Source of the DNA: Closterium sp. NIES-65
Lineage: Eukaryota; Streptophyta; Zygnematophyceae; Desmidiales; Closteriaceae
Direction of reading: 5' to 3'
Length of the DNA: 64,000 nucleotides
Assembly: GCA_948144175.1 (NCBI GenBank)
Contig: CANXME010002057.1
Location: forward strand, 1,908,001 to 1,972,000
Shown here: in pieces, positions 32,495-43,600 of the stretch
How positions within the stretch are numbered: position 1 is the stretch's first letter
How the letters are laid out: every line of letters begins with the position of its first letter
Position numbers and translations under genes: made by a program
Notes under the pieces: model-generated
Seen by the model: only the letters and a program-made list of their open reading frames with translations
Databases searched by the model: none
What the model was told of the DNA's origin: nothing

Positions 32495-34501
32495 ATGGGC
32501 ATGGCGGACGCGGGGGCGCTGCGGGAGCAGGCGAAGCAGCTGATAGAGCGGCGCGACAATCTCGAGGCTCAGATCGACGCGCTCGCCGCGAGACTGAACG
32601 CGCCTGGAGGAGGCGGAACCAACGAGAGCCTGGTGGATAAGGAGGTAGGGCGTGTGTAGTATTTCTTTCGTGGCGAGATTTGAGTCAACTCAGAAGTTAC
32701 GAGAGTGAACGCGCCTGGCGGAGTCGGAATAGCGAGAGTGATTCTTGCAGTGTAGCAGACTTTAAGAATGTATTGGTGTGGTTCCGGAGAATGTAGGGCG
32801 AGTAAGAGTGTTGAGGCATCGCAATTCTGGAGCCTGAGGAAGTAGAGGCGAAGAGGTGGTGGGTCGTGTGGAGTTCTCGAGGCTCAGCGTAGATCGAGGC
32901 TCGGATTGAGTTTCGCATTGAGGCTCGGATGGAGGCTCGGACCGAGGCGACTGGGACGAGGCTGACGAGGTGAGATGAGGGTGAGGCTGGTGGATAAGGA
33001 AAGTGGGATGCGAGGCTGGCTGGCAGGAGATGAGGAGAGGATGGTAGGGGCGAGCAAGAGGCGAGGTCTGCTCGAGCGAGCAAGATGCGAGGCGTAAAGT
33101 GGAGTATTTGGCTCCAGGGATGACGGGAATCTGTCGTTCTTTTAGAATCGTCAAACTACGGTGACGACACCACGGTGCCAGGCTTGATGGGGACCTACGT
33201 TGCAAAGAGAAGCGCAAACGTTTCTTTGCTCGCAGGGGCTAGTGTGTGTCTTGTTGCAACAGCAGACGCAGTGTGTGTGGATTTGCAGGAAGCATCGCCT
33301 GACTGTGTGAGACAGACACCATGAAACGGAACATGGTTACGTCTAATGTCTCTTCCGTCGCCTTTGCTCTCTCCCTCATCCCTCCTTCCTTTCAGGGCTT
33401 TCCGCGTGCAGACATCGACATTCCTCGAGTCCGCAGCGATCGACACCGCCTTGCAAGTAGGGCTCAGCTCATGCCACCACCACTGCCTCTCCCACTACCT
33501 TCCTCTCTCGCCCCTTCTTGCAAGTAGAGTTCCTCAACCGCCATTGGAGTTCATTGGGTCACAGCTCTTGGGGTGGCCATGACTTTTTAATTTTGCTGTC
33601 AACACCTCATCTTCTGGCCTGTTTCCCCATGTATGTATCGTGCTAGCAGAAACATTTTTTAGGCTCTCTTAGTTGCCTGTTTTTCCCTGAGTTTGGCTGT
33701 GGATCATCCAATGCAATGCAACTCACACCATTCCTGCACCCACACTCCCTCGTGCTGCCGACCAATCGCAGCGCTCCACGCGGACCACAAGCAGCTGACG
33801 GGGCAGATTGAGTCGCTGTTGGTGGAGATCCACTCGCAGGCCAAACCCAGGGAGCAAAAACCAGCAAAGACAGAAGGAGCGAATTCCACACTTCCATCAG
33901 CAATTGCACCTGCAGCTTCTCCTGCTGCCACTTCTACTTCAGCTGCTGCTCCCAATGCTGATGTTACTGCAGCAGCACTCCCTTCCTCCACGCCCTTCGC
34001 AGTGGTGGACGAGGTGACACCTGGCAGTCCAGCAGAGGTAGATGGCGTGAGGCTGGGAGACAGGCTGCTCCGATTTGGCTCCGTCGCTGCTGCGGCTGCT
34101 GGTGGCGGTGCTGCTGCTGCTGACGGTGCTCCTGCTGGTGAAGTAACAGAGGGAAGGGAAGGGGGAGGGGGAAGCAGGGTGGCTGGAGGAGGGGCGGAGC
34201 TGCTGAAGCAGGTGGCTGCAGAGCTGCAGGGGAGTGAAGGGAGAGGGGTGAGCATGACAGTGCTGAGGGCCGGGAATGTTGTCGAGCTGTTGGTGACTCC
34301 ACGGCGATGGGGCGGACGAGGATTACTCGGGTATGTGTACCTGTTGGTTCATGCTCTGGTCTGGTGTGCCTGGTTGCACATATATTTTGTGGTCAGAGAT
34401 TCCTTGAAGTATTGTTTTCCAAATCGGCCGTGCGTGTGTGTGTTTTTCACCCTTTCCCCATGTCCAGGTGCCACCTCTCTCCATTATCACATGCGAACTG
34501 A
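32495..34501 (+). CDS. PSMD9: 26S proteasome non-ATPase regulatory subunit 9 (Nas2/p27 assembly chaperone), 4 exons
   Basis: Exons 32495-32644, 33396-33456, 33772-34330 and 34468-34501 join in phase to 267 residues. Nas2 proteins bind the Rpt5 ATPase and guide assembly of the proteasome base. The N-terminal coiled region ends in LVDKEGFPRADIDIPRVRSD, a family hallmark, followed by a DHKQLTGQIE helix. A PDZ domain begins at FAVVDEVTPGSPAEVDGVRL and ends near VLRAGNVVELLVTPRRW. The terminal exon gives the typical short GCHL-containing tail. An Ala/Gly-rich insert (about 34080-34190) lengthens the PDZ loop. A second ATG is at 32501. Intron 1 contains a copy of the exon 1 end next to a palindrome (32680-32740). 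Confidence 0.9.
32596..32740 (+). repeat. Exon 1 shard of PSMD9 beside a palindrome
   Basis: The exon 1 segment CTGAACGCGCCTGGAGGAGG (from 32601) recurs diverged at 32706-32740. TTGAGTCAACTCAG (32680-32693) lies just before the copy. The following part of intron 1 (32880-33000) is a GAGGCTCGGA-type degenerate repeat. Confidence 0.65.
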
Positions 34502-35168
34502 TGTATGCTTTTGCTTCCAAGATCTGGATCTGCATCCAGTTTGATTTGCTTATTGTTGTGCCAAAGTCAACATACTTCGTTGTACCATGTTTAAGAGACA
34601 ATCTTCTTGTTTAGGGATGTAACACTGTTATCGGAACGCGAGATGTCTCTTATCGAGTCGCTGTTATCATTGTGGCATACCACGCCCAAAGGAATCGAAT
34701 TTGCGCCCAACTCAACCGCGTGGAAACCGAACCAACCGAATTGCTCTAATGTGCAATCTCCAACCAAACGTGCCTCACAGGCCAATTCCGCTCCACGCGG
34801 CGGCCGCTTGCACCCATCACCAACATGCTTGCCCAGTCGCACCACACCACCCACCACCCTCCTCCCCTCCAACCTAGTTCACTCACGGTTCAGCCACATT
34901 CGCTCTCTTTGCTCCTGCTGGAGCCTCCGTGCCCTTTTTAGGGTTTCCTTCCCTCGCTCGCCAGGGTTCTCCCGCTCATTGAAAGCTTCTCGCGCACTCG
35001 ATCTCCTTGAAGCGCCTTTGGTGTGCTGGATTCGTTGCTTGTGTCAGTGCACCGTCGAGCCGCTGTCCCGCGGGATCGTACTGGCCGTCTTCGCCGCCAC
35101 CGCCGCCGTCGCCGTCGCCTGTCGCTGTCGTTGCAGTAATATCGTCTGAATCCCGCGAGTGGAGCAGA
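34502..35168 (+). promoter_or_regulatory. Intergenic region, 5' flank of the G-patch gene
   Basis: No coding region is supported. The last 200 bases are pyrimidine- and GCCGCC-rich, like a 5' untranslated leader before the ATG at 35169. Confidence 0.4.
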
Positions 35169-38100
35169 ATGGCGGGTCCGGTGGTGAAGGAGGGAGCGCG
35201 GCTGTTCCAGGGCGTGGAGAAGGACTCGCTCGCCTTCAAGCTCATGAAGAACATGGTGCGTGCCGTGCGTGTTTCACGCTTTAATGGGATCTGATGCATG
35301 TGGAGGGGTGTGTTTTGGTGAGCTATGTGGTGCGTCGGATCTGCAAGGAGGAGGGAGCGCGGCTGTTCCAAGGCGTGGAGAAGGACTCGCTGGCGTTCAA
35401 GCTTATGAAGAACATGGTGCGTGCCGGTGTGTGTTTCGAGTGAGTGAGGGGCTCTGCGAGGGGCGTGTTGAGGGGCACCATGGCGCTTGAGGGGCGTTTT
35501 GTAACATCGTAAATACTTTCAGCATGCGTTTTGGGTGCTGCGAGGTACTGAGGGATGTGGTACGGTTCAAGCTCGTGAAGGACGTGGTGCTTGTGGAGTT
35601 GGAAGCTCGTAAGGGGTGCGGTGCGCCCTTCAGAATAGCGACGATTGCAGTGGGTTTCGCAGCGGGTTACGAAGTTGGTTACACAGTGGGTTCCGCAGCG
35701 GGTTTTGCAATGGGATTCGCAATGCGTTTTGCAGTGGATCTTGACATGAGGGCAATGGTTGCCGTGGCGTTTTGCAGTGGATCTTGACATGAGGGCAATG
35801 GTTGCCGTGGCGTTTCGTCCATTCGTGCGTTCTTCGAGCTAACAAGCTCTCCCTGCATTACCACGATTCTCCCCCCGTTCAGCACATTGTTCCGTGTCTT
35901 CACAAATGGCTCATCGCTCGCCGTTGATTTCGTCGCTGTGCTTCGATCGCAGGGCTGGGAGGAGGGCAAGGGGTTGGGGAAGAACGGGCAAGGCATCGCG
36001 ACTCACGTGCGCGTGACGAAGAAGTTCGACACGGCAGGTACGCCAGTGGAGTGTGTTGAAGATTCTGTTCATAGACTTCGCAACACCACAGCCATGCGAT
36101 GGGATCGAATTGACTTCTTTCCTCCTCTTTCTTCCATTCATCCTTCATCCGCTCCCGCCAGGCGTGGGGATCGCGGAGGCGAAGAAGGAGACGTGCAATT
36201 GGTCCGTCAACACCGCCGTCTTCGACGACCTTCTCAAGCGCCTCAACGTGGTAGGTCGCCGCCCCGCTCACCTGCATTTCGCCTGCATTTCGCCTGCATT
36301 TCGCCTACATTTCGCCCACATTTCGCCTGCATTTCGATTGAAGATCTAGGGTTTGCCTTTGGAGGGCGTAGGGCGACTTGTAACTGGTGTCACCGTGCTC
36401 GACGCCGTTCTTGCGCGACTCATCTTGGAGCGATTCAGTCGTCAGGGTTCACGGCTGATGGTTGGCTGTTGAGTCGACTCATCCTAGAGCGACTCATCTT
36501 AGAGCGATTCAGTCGTCAGGGTTCACGGCTGATGGTTGGTCGACCGGCCGAAATGTGCGCACACACTCCTTTTTTAAAACCCGTTCGTTTGTGTGCAGTG
36601 ATATCTTTCTTAGCTTGTTCACACAATGCAATGCTGTTCGTTAATATCGTGTTTGACGTGTATTTCCATCTCTCCTGTCCCATCCATCCGTTTTCCGCTC
36701 AATCTATTTCCCCTCGTAACCCTTTCTTCTCTTTCCACGTCCAGGCAGTCAACGACGGCAAGAGTCTTCAGCAGCAAGCATCTGACTCTTCCTCCGACTC
36801 CTGTAAGATGTTCTGCTTTCAGGCTTTCAATATTCCCACTAGCTTTCATGCGTATTTGCGCCTGAAAAAGGGAGTGCAGCGCAATTGTTTTTTTGTTTGT
36901 TTGTTTGTTTTTTTTCGTTCTCTCACATCTCTCTCATCTTTTATCCCTTCGCTCTCTCTTTGTCCCGTCTCGCTTCCGTACCCCAGCTGATGACGAGTCC
37001 GATGAGAGCAGAAGCTCAGGGGATGGGGAGGGGGGGTTGAAGATGAAAAAGATGAAGAAGATGAAGAAGAGCAAGAAAGAGAAGAAGGAGAAGGAGAAAA
37101 AGGAGAAGCGGAAGCAGGCGGATGGGGAGACCGAGTTGCCGAAGCTGCAGAAGCTTGTGCGACCGCAGGGCCGGTGAGAGATGCAGTGGAATGGTGAAGT
37201 GGTATGGGTGGATGTTTGACGTGGGGGTGTCCTGATTGGACGATGCTTCCTCTGTTTTTTGAAAGTCATCATGCTGTTTTTGCATCCCTTTGTTTCGAGG
37301 CGTCCTGAAGATAGTGTATTTTTTTTCCGTTTTTGTCTCAAGCAGTCATCTATCCCTTTATTTTCTCTTCCCATCCTCTCGCAGGTATCATCGCAGGGAG
37401 GCAGGCAAGTGCGTCAAGTCCTACTCCACCAACGACCTCTCCGCCATTCTGGTAACCCTCTCTTTCAATTTCGTAACCCTTTTCGCCAGTCTGGCAACCT
37501 TAGCCATTTTGTTTAGCCTCTTTGCCATTTTGGTAACCCTCCTCGCCACTTTGGCTCTTCGCCGTTTTTGTACCAATTTTTCTAATCTTGTTATTTCGTT
37601 TCTCCCATTCCTCCCATTCCGCCGCGTTCCGTCATCGCACACAGGGTGCCGTCCCCACGTCGTCCTCCCCTGCGCCTCTCACTCCCCGCCTCGACCCCAC
37701 CACCACTGCAACTCCCTCCTCTCTGCCCTTAAACCCTCCCACCTCTCCACCTGCTGCCAACGCGTCCTCTCCCTCAGTGGCAACAGCAGCAGGAGCTGAA
37801 TCATCTACACCAGCAGCTGAATTATCTGCACCAGCAGCACGGCGGGCTCAGAAGCGGGTGGTAAAATCCGCTTCAGATACCGCTCTCTGTCGCAGCACCA
37901 GCAGCGCTGCAGGGTCGAAAAAGAAAGCTGCCGGAGCGGCTGGTTCGGGTGGACTGGCAGGTTCGGCCGAGCCTAAGAAGGGCGGGTTGTTGGAGTTGGA
38001 GTGCCAGAAGCAGTTCGTCTTTCCGCCGCTGCCTGCGGATTGGTGGGGCACGAGGTTTGGGTTTGTGCGCGGGTCAGGCTCGGGAGCCGGGCGATTGACA

Positions 38101-40267
38101 AACGAGGGAGGGGAGGAGGATGGGGAGAAGAAGGCGGGTTTCAGCGAGCAGGACCAGGAGAATCTCTACAACCTCGTGCATGTACGTAATGGTGGCAGGG
38201 ATTCGGAAAGGCTTAAATGGTTGATGGTGGCTTCGAAGGGTTGAAGGCGGGCTTCAGCGAGCAGGACCAGGGGAACCTGTACAACCTCGTGCATGTAAGT
38301 CTTGATGCTGAGGGCTTTTGGGGGGTCTCCGGGGTTTCTGGATTTTTCATATGAATGGTTTGGCAGGGTTTTGGAGGTTTAGAGTGGGGGGGGGTGTTGG
38401 TTTGTGTGCGTGCACGCTTTGAAGGCTTGATGGTCTTTCATATGGCCATGGAGTTCAATCTGTCGTGCCACACCAGTAGCACATCTCGTTCCGTTTTTTT
38501 GTGGGGTTTGCAAGGAGAATCTTGTGATAACGCACGCTTCGAAGGCTTGATGGTCGTTCAAATGGCCATGGAGTTCAATCTGTCGTGCCACACCAGTGAG
38601 CACCGTCAAACCATGGTTCGGTTCGTCCCAGCCATGGCCATGTGCATCCCGTGCTGCTGCTTCTGGCTCCGCCGCCGGTTTGCCATCCCATTGGTTGACC
38701 TGGCACGCATGCTGCATGGTACATATGACCGTACCTAACTTGATAACCACATTAAGAAGAGTGCGCAGAACTTCAATGCTCGCCTTGCAAGTGAGTTTTG
38801 GGAATCATTGTTGGTTTTAATTCGTTTCCATGATGTCTTCCTCCTGCGTCCCCGCCCCCTCTCAATCCCCACCACCACTCCAACTCTGTGCTTCATAGGA
38901 TCATGCGACGAGCGGCAAGCAGGGGTTGGGAATTGGCGACCTGCCGCGGAAGGTGGCGGGGGCTCGATGGAAGGGCACCAAACAGACGTTCGAAGACTTA
39001 GAAGAGGTCAGCGAGGGGGAGGAGAATGAGGAGGATGGGAATGAGAGCGAGGAGGAGGTGGAAGAGGCAAGGGGGGAAGAGGAGAACAGGGATGGTGCAG
39101 CAGCTGGTGCAGAAGGGGCGGTGTTGACTGAAACTGTTGCTGCTGCTGTGGATGAGGGTCGGGGTGATGGTGCTGGGTCAGCGGAGCAGGAAGGGGGAGA
39201 AGGGGGAGAGAAGGAAGGGAGGAGCAAGAAGCGGAAGAGAGAGGAGCGGTCGAGGAAAGACAAGGGCGGGAAGGCCGCTGCGGCGGGTGAAGTGGTACCG
39301 GGGGTTGCAGAGAGGCGGAGGGCGGTGATCGGAAAGAGATGGCAGCACAAAGAAAGGGATGTGAAGGAGGAGGCGAACGAGGAGGGGATTAGAGCAGAGA
39401 AGGGAAAGGAAGGAGAGGCAGGTGGCAGCAGGAAGAGGCTGAAGAAAAGCAGCAGCTCTGGTGTGGACCTGTCTGCCAGTGATGTGGCTGATGGCTTGAA
39501 GGGCGGTGTTGCGTTGAAGACTCGAGTTAAGCGCGCTGTCAAGCAAGCTCTGCAAAAGGTGCTAACATTTGCTGGTGTGTGGTGTGGGTGTGTGGGCGGG
39601 TGCGTGGGTGCGTGTGTGCTTGTGTGGATGCGTGGGTGGGTTCGTGTGTAGTGCATGTGCGTGTGTGTGTAGGTGATCATGCATAAGTGCGTGTGTGCAT
39701 GTGTGCATGTATGTGCAGCCAAGGTTTCCCCTCCCCACATTTCCCCTTCCCCAAGGCCCAAAAAAGTAACCCAATATGATCTCCTTCCATCTCTCCTCTC
39801 TGCCCCTACTCACACGACCAGGAGGGCGAGGCAGAGTGGCTTTAGCATCTCTGCGGGACACGGTGGGGCAGCACTTGGGGCTGACCAAAGCAGAAAGGAA
39901 GCAGCTTGTCAAGTTGCGACCTTCCCCCACTTGCCTCCAACAATGTGTCAATGCCCCATCCGTACCTCATGCCATCTGTCCTCGCTGTCCTTACCACACC
40001 AGCAGGAGGGAGAGGCAGGAGTGGCGTTGGCGTCTCTCCGGGACACGGTGGGGCAGCAGCTGGAGTTGAACAAGGCGGAGAGGAAGCAGCTTGTTAAGAT
40101 CATGGACACCAAGGTGGGTGGTGAGGGGTTTAGTGTCATCATGGAAAGCAAGGTGAGTGTCATGGGGCTGCAATGCAAGATCATGCACACTATCAAAGGT
40201 TTGAATTGTGTTGCCGTCTCTTGCTAACCTTCCCTTGCTTCCATGGCAGTATCAGGTGTTCTTCTAA
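35169..40267 (+). CDS. G-patch domain protein (plant D111/G-patch, PINX1/GPATCH4-like), 10 exons
   Basis: Exons are 35169-35255, 35953-36037, 36162-36250, 36745-36802, 36987-37173, 37385-37451, 37645-38181, 38899-39558, 40006-40113 and 40250-40267, all in phase, giving 631 residues. The G-patch reads AFKLMKNM then GWEEGKGLGKNGQGI and a VRVTKKFDTAGVG continuation across two introns. A Lys-rich acidic-basic stretch (exon 5), a conserved YHRREAGKCVKSYSTNDLSAIL (exon 6), a WWGTRFGFVRG and QDQENLYNLVH block (exon 7), and GKQGLGIGDLPRKVAGARW followed by a Glu-rich region (exon 8) follow the order of the plant family. Such proteins are nucleolar and linked to rRNA processing. Exons 1, 7 and 9 have extra partial copies next to them. 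Confidence 0.85.
35190..35420 (+). repeat. Donor-side copy of G-patch exon 1
   Basis: The exon 1 segment GGAGCGCGGCTGTTCCAGGG to AAGAACATG|GTGCGTGCCG recurs at 35353-35417, about 95 percent identical, again ending in the same donor. In a mature mRNA only one would normally be used. If both were spliced in, the G-patch start would be duplicated. Confidence 0.8.
36415..36539 (+). repeat. 51-bp direct repeat separated by a 23-bp palindromic spacer
   Basis: Copies 36415-36465 and 36489-36539 differ at one position by eye. The spacer contains the perfect 12-base palindrome TGAGTCGACTCA (36470-36481). It lies in intron 3 of the G-patch gene, outside exon sequence. Confidence 0.95.
38130..38300 (+). 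repeat. Donor-side copy of G-patch exon 7 end
   Basis: GCGGGTTTCAGCGAGCAGGA CCAG to CTCGTGCAT|GTA recurs at 38247-38294, following the original at 38133-38184. Confidence 0.8.
39825..40165 (+). repeat. Acceptor-side and donor-side copies of G-patch exon 9
   Basis: A broken copy at 39823-39915 carries the acceptor side and nearly the whole exon but has a base deletion and an in-frame TAG. A short copy of the end (ATCATGGAAAGCAAG|GTGAG) follows the true exon at 40138-40160. Confidence 0.8.
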
Positions 40268-40661
40268 TTGGGAATGACTTCTTTCTGCCTTGGTACAATG
40301 TGATGTGACACTTCTGAACACTTTCTCCGTTGTCTTTCTTCTATGTATGTGCAGTTGCCTGGATGGACATTTCTCAGTGTGACTGCTGGCATGGTGCAGC
40401 TACGAGCTTGAATGATACAAAAGTTACGGGTGATTGATGAATTTCCTTGGCGCATTGAAAACTAACCAGTTTAGCTTCTAGAGTGTGGACTGGTGTGAAG
40501 ACCTGTCCCACTATGGGGAGGTTTGAAATATGGTATACTGCTGGCTAAGCTCTGCTGATCGGTTATTTCTCCCGCTTGAGAAATGGGTTACCTTGATTTG
40601 TAATCATGATACATTGCAGCTTCCACTTTTAAGGACTCCTGAGATTTTTATACGTGGCTAG
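40268..40661 (+). other. G-patch gene 3' flank up to Copia-C
   Basis: AT-richer sequence consistent with a 3' untranslated region. No other gene is seen. GCTAG at 40657-40661 is the left target duplication of Copia-C. Confidence 0.5.
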
Positions 40662-43600
40662 TGTTGGGCTGAGAAAGCCCTTAAGGATCTTTGCAGAGGA
40701 TAACTCTGGGTAGGATATTTGTAATAGCGGAAGCGTTTAATGAAGTTTGTGAACCGACCTTGCACTAGTGTGTGAGAGCAAAGTGGATTAAATTAAACAA
40801 GCAAATACAAGGTTTTATATAAGAGTACAGGGAATACGAATGGATAGATAACTGTATTTGCTGTTGCGATCCGATACAGTGCGACTCGGGCAACTGCTCT
40901 GTAACGAGTCAGTTGTGTGTCCTTAACTGTCGCGCTGTAATTGTCGAGTCAAAGGTCGCTGACCTTTGACTTTCCCGTAACCTCCAGGCGGTTACCCTAA
41001 CCTCCGAGGTTTGACTCGATGCTTCGATTCGGACTGCTTCGCTAGTGTCTTGGGTTTTGACACGACAGAAGCGCACTAAGACTTATTGTTTCCAACACTC
41101 CCCTTCGCTTCTGGAGTGTCGCCGCAGGTGACGTGGCTTTGTCCAGTCAGCAGCATGCAGTATTCGAACTTCTGCTTTCCGAGCTTCTTGGTCAAGTAAT
41201 CGGCTGCCATCTCAGACGTGGGACAGTATGACAGATCGAGTTTCCCCTTTTCGATCTCGTCCTTCACGAAGAAATAGCGCAGGGCGATGTGTTTCGTCCT
41301 GTTTGCGAAGCCGTTCTTGTTGGCGATGCGAATTGCTGACTGGTTGTCGCAGAACACGGTGAAGCTGGGTAACTCGGCTAACTTCGCTTCTTCCAGCAGT
41401 TCGCGAAGGTAAAGTCCCTCCTTGGTGGCTGAGCAGAGTGCAATATATTCTGCTTCAGCTGAAGACAGTGCGATTAACTCCTGCTTACTCGACTGCCAGG
41501 AGATAGGACCGATAGGCTCGAGGCGGTAGACATAGCCGGTGCGTGAGCGCCTGTTATCGGTGTCGCCGGCGTGATCGGCGTCGACGTAGCCGATTAGCTT
41601 GGTCGGTGTAGTTGCGTTTTTGTGATAAGTTAATCCGATCGTCGCGGTGCTGACGAAATAGTGGAGAGCGCGATCGAGTTCCACCAGATGCTCTGCTTCA
41701 GGCTTCTTGAGATAGGTGGCGAGCTGGCTCGCGGAGTAGGATAAGTCGGGACGGCATGTGACTGCTGCGAAGAGAAGACATCCGAGCTTCTTCTGATAGT
41801 CGCGTATGCCGGCGGGCTTGAGTAGGGTAGACCGTCCCTTTTCGGTTCCTGACGTGTAGCGGTAAGGCGTGGAGATGGCGCTTGGTGTGAGGCTGAAGCG
41901 TTTCGCGATGGTGTCAGCGTACTTCTCCGCGCTTAGATAGATTGCGTTTTCTTCCTCGCGGATGTTGAGCCCGAGGTACTGCGTAACGGTAGAAGAGACC
42001 GTGAGCGTGAGGTCTTTCTGAAGCTCCCCTTCGAACCACGTGGCGATGCCGTCGGTTGACCCAATGTAGAGGAGATCGTCCACGTAGACGATTAGGAGAA
42101 CGTAGTCACTTCCCTTTGTGAGGCGATACATGCCCTGGTCGTGCGGGAGTTGTTTGAAACCGATGCGAATGAGGCGGGCGTGTAGGTACTGCTGCCACAG
42201 TCGCGGTGCCTGCTTGATCCCGTAGAGCGACTTAAGCAGTTGACAGACTCGGTTGGGTTCGCCGTGGGAGCCGTGCGGGAGCTCGACGAAGATTTCTGCA
42301 TCCACAGGTGCTTAGAGAAATGCGTTTGCGACATCGATTTGTCGCAGTTTCTTTTTCTTCATGGCGGCGACGGCGATGAGGATTCGGAGTGAGGTGTGAC
42401 GGCTGACCGGAGCGAAGGTTTCGGTGTAATCTCTTCCGTGCTCCTGGTCAAAGCCGCGTACGACCCAGCGAGCTTTGAATTTGTCGATGGTGCCGTCAGC
42501 TTTCGTCTTCACACGGAAGACCCACTTTCCGGTAAGAATAGTTTTGTTTTGTGCTACGCCGATGGGAACGATTTTCCAGGTGTTGCGCTCCTCCAGTGCC
42601 TTCAGCTCTTTGTCCATGGCTTCACGCCATTTCTCCCTATGTTCCCCCTCCAGAGCCTGTTGAACCGTCGCAGGCTCCTTAGGAATGGCGGCGCCATGGA
42701 CTGCGGTGACGAGACCAAGGATTTGCAGTCCAGTCTGTGAGTATCGAGGGAGTTCTGGATCCTCGGGATAAGCTGCTTCGTCTCCCACTTCTGGGTCGGG
42801 TATGAAATTTGGCCCTACCCTTTCTGCTTCGTTGGTGTTGACTGTCGCAGGTGTTACGTAACCATTGTCGGCGAAATGGTAGAAGACTTCGGCGTTGTTA
42901 CTGTCGCGAGGATTTTCCTCATCCATGGGCACGTCGACGGAGCAGTACGGAAGAGGTCCGGCTTCCTCCGATGCGTTGTCGACGTTCTGCTCATCCCAGT
43001 CTGCTTCATCCGCTGCTGACGCGAAGGCTCGGTCACCACGAAAGCCACTAGTGAGGTCCCGATTCTCGTGCAAGTTGGCGAGGTACGTTTGAAGGGTGAG
43101 TCGTTCGTAGAAGATCACATCACGTGCTGCTACTGTTTCTTTTGTGTGGACGTCGAAGATTCTCCACGCGTTGTAATTTTTCTCGATGCCGAGGTGTAGT
43201 CCCCACTATGCCCGTTGTGAAAATCTTCCCGCTCGTGCTTCTGGGGGTCTTACTGTACCATGCACCCGAAAACTCGTAACATTTTTGTGCTGCCCTGCTT
43301 CCCTGTCCACAGCAGATGCGGTGATGCGTTGTTCGGGAGTGACGACGACGACAACAAGTTGTGCAGCATGACAGCATGGTCCATTGCTGCTGGCCACTGG
43401 TGGTTGGGTAGCCGCATGCCACGTAACAGTTTGCGCATGCTGTTCTGCAGGGTCCTGTTCATTCTTTCTGCAACACCTTGCTGCTGATGTGCGTAGGGAA
43501 GGGAGAGGAGTTGCTTGATCCCCCTTTCCGCCAGGAACTGCTTGAAGCGCTGAGAGGTGTACTCGCCACCTCCGTCTGACTGGAAGCTTTTCAGTTGCGT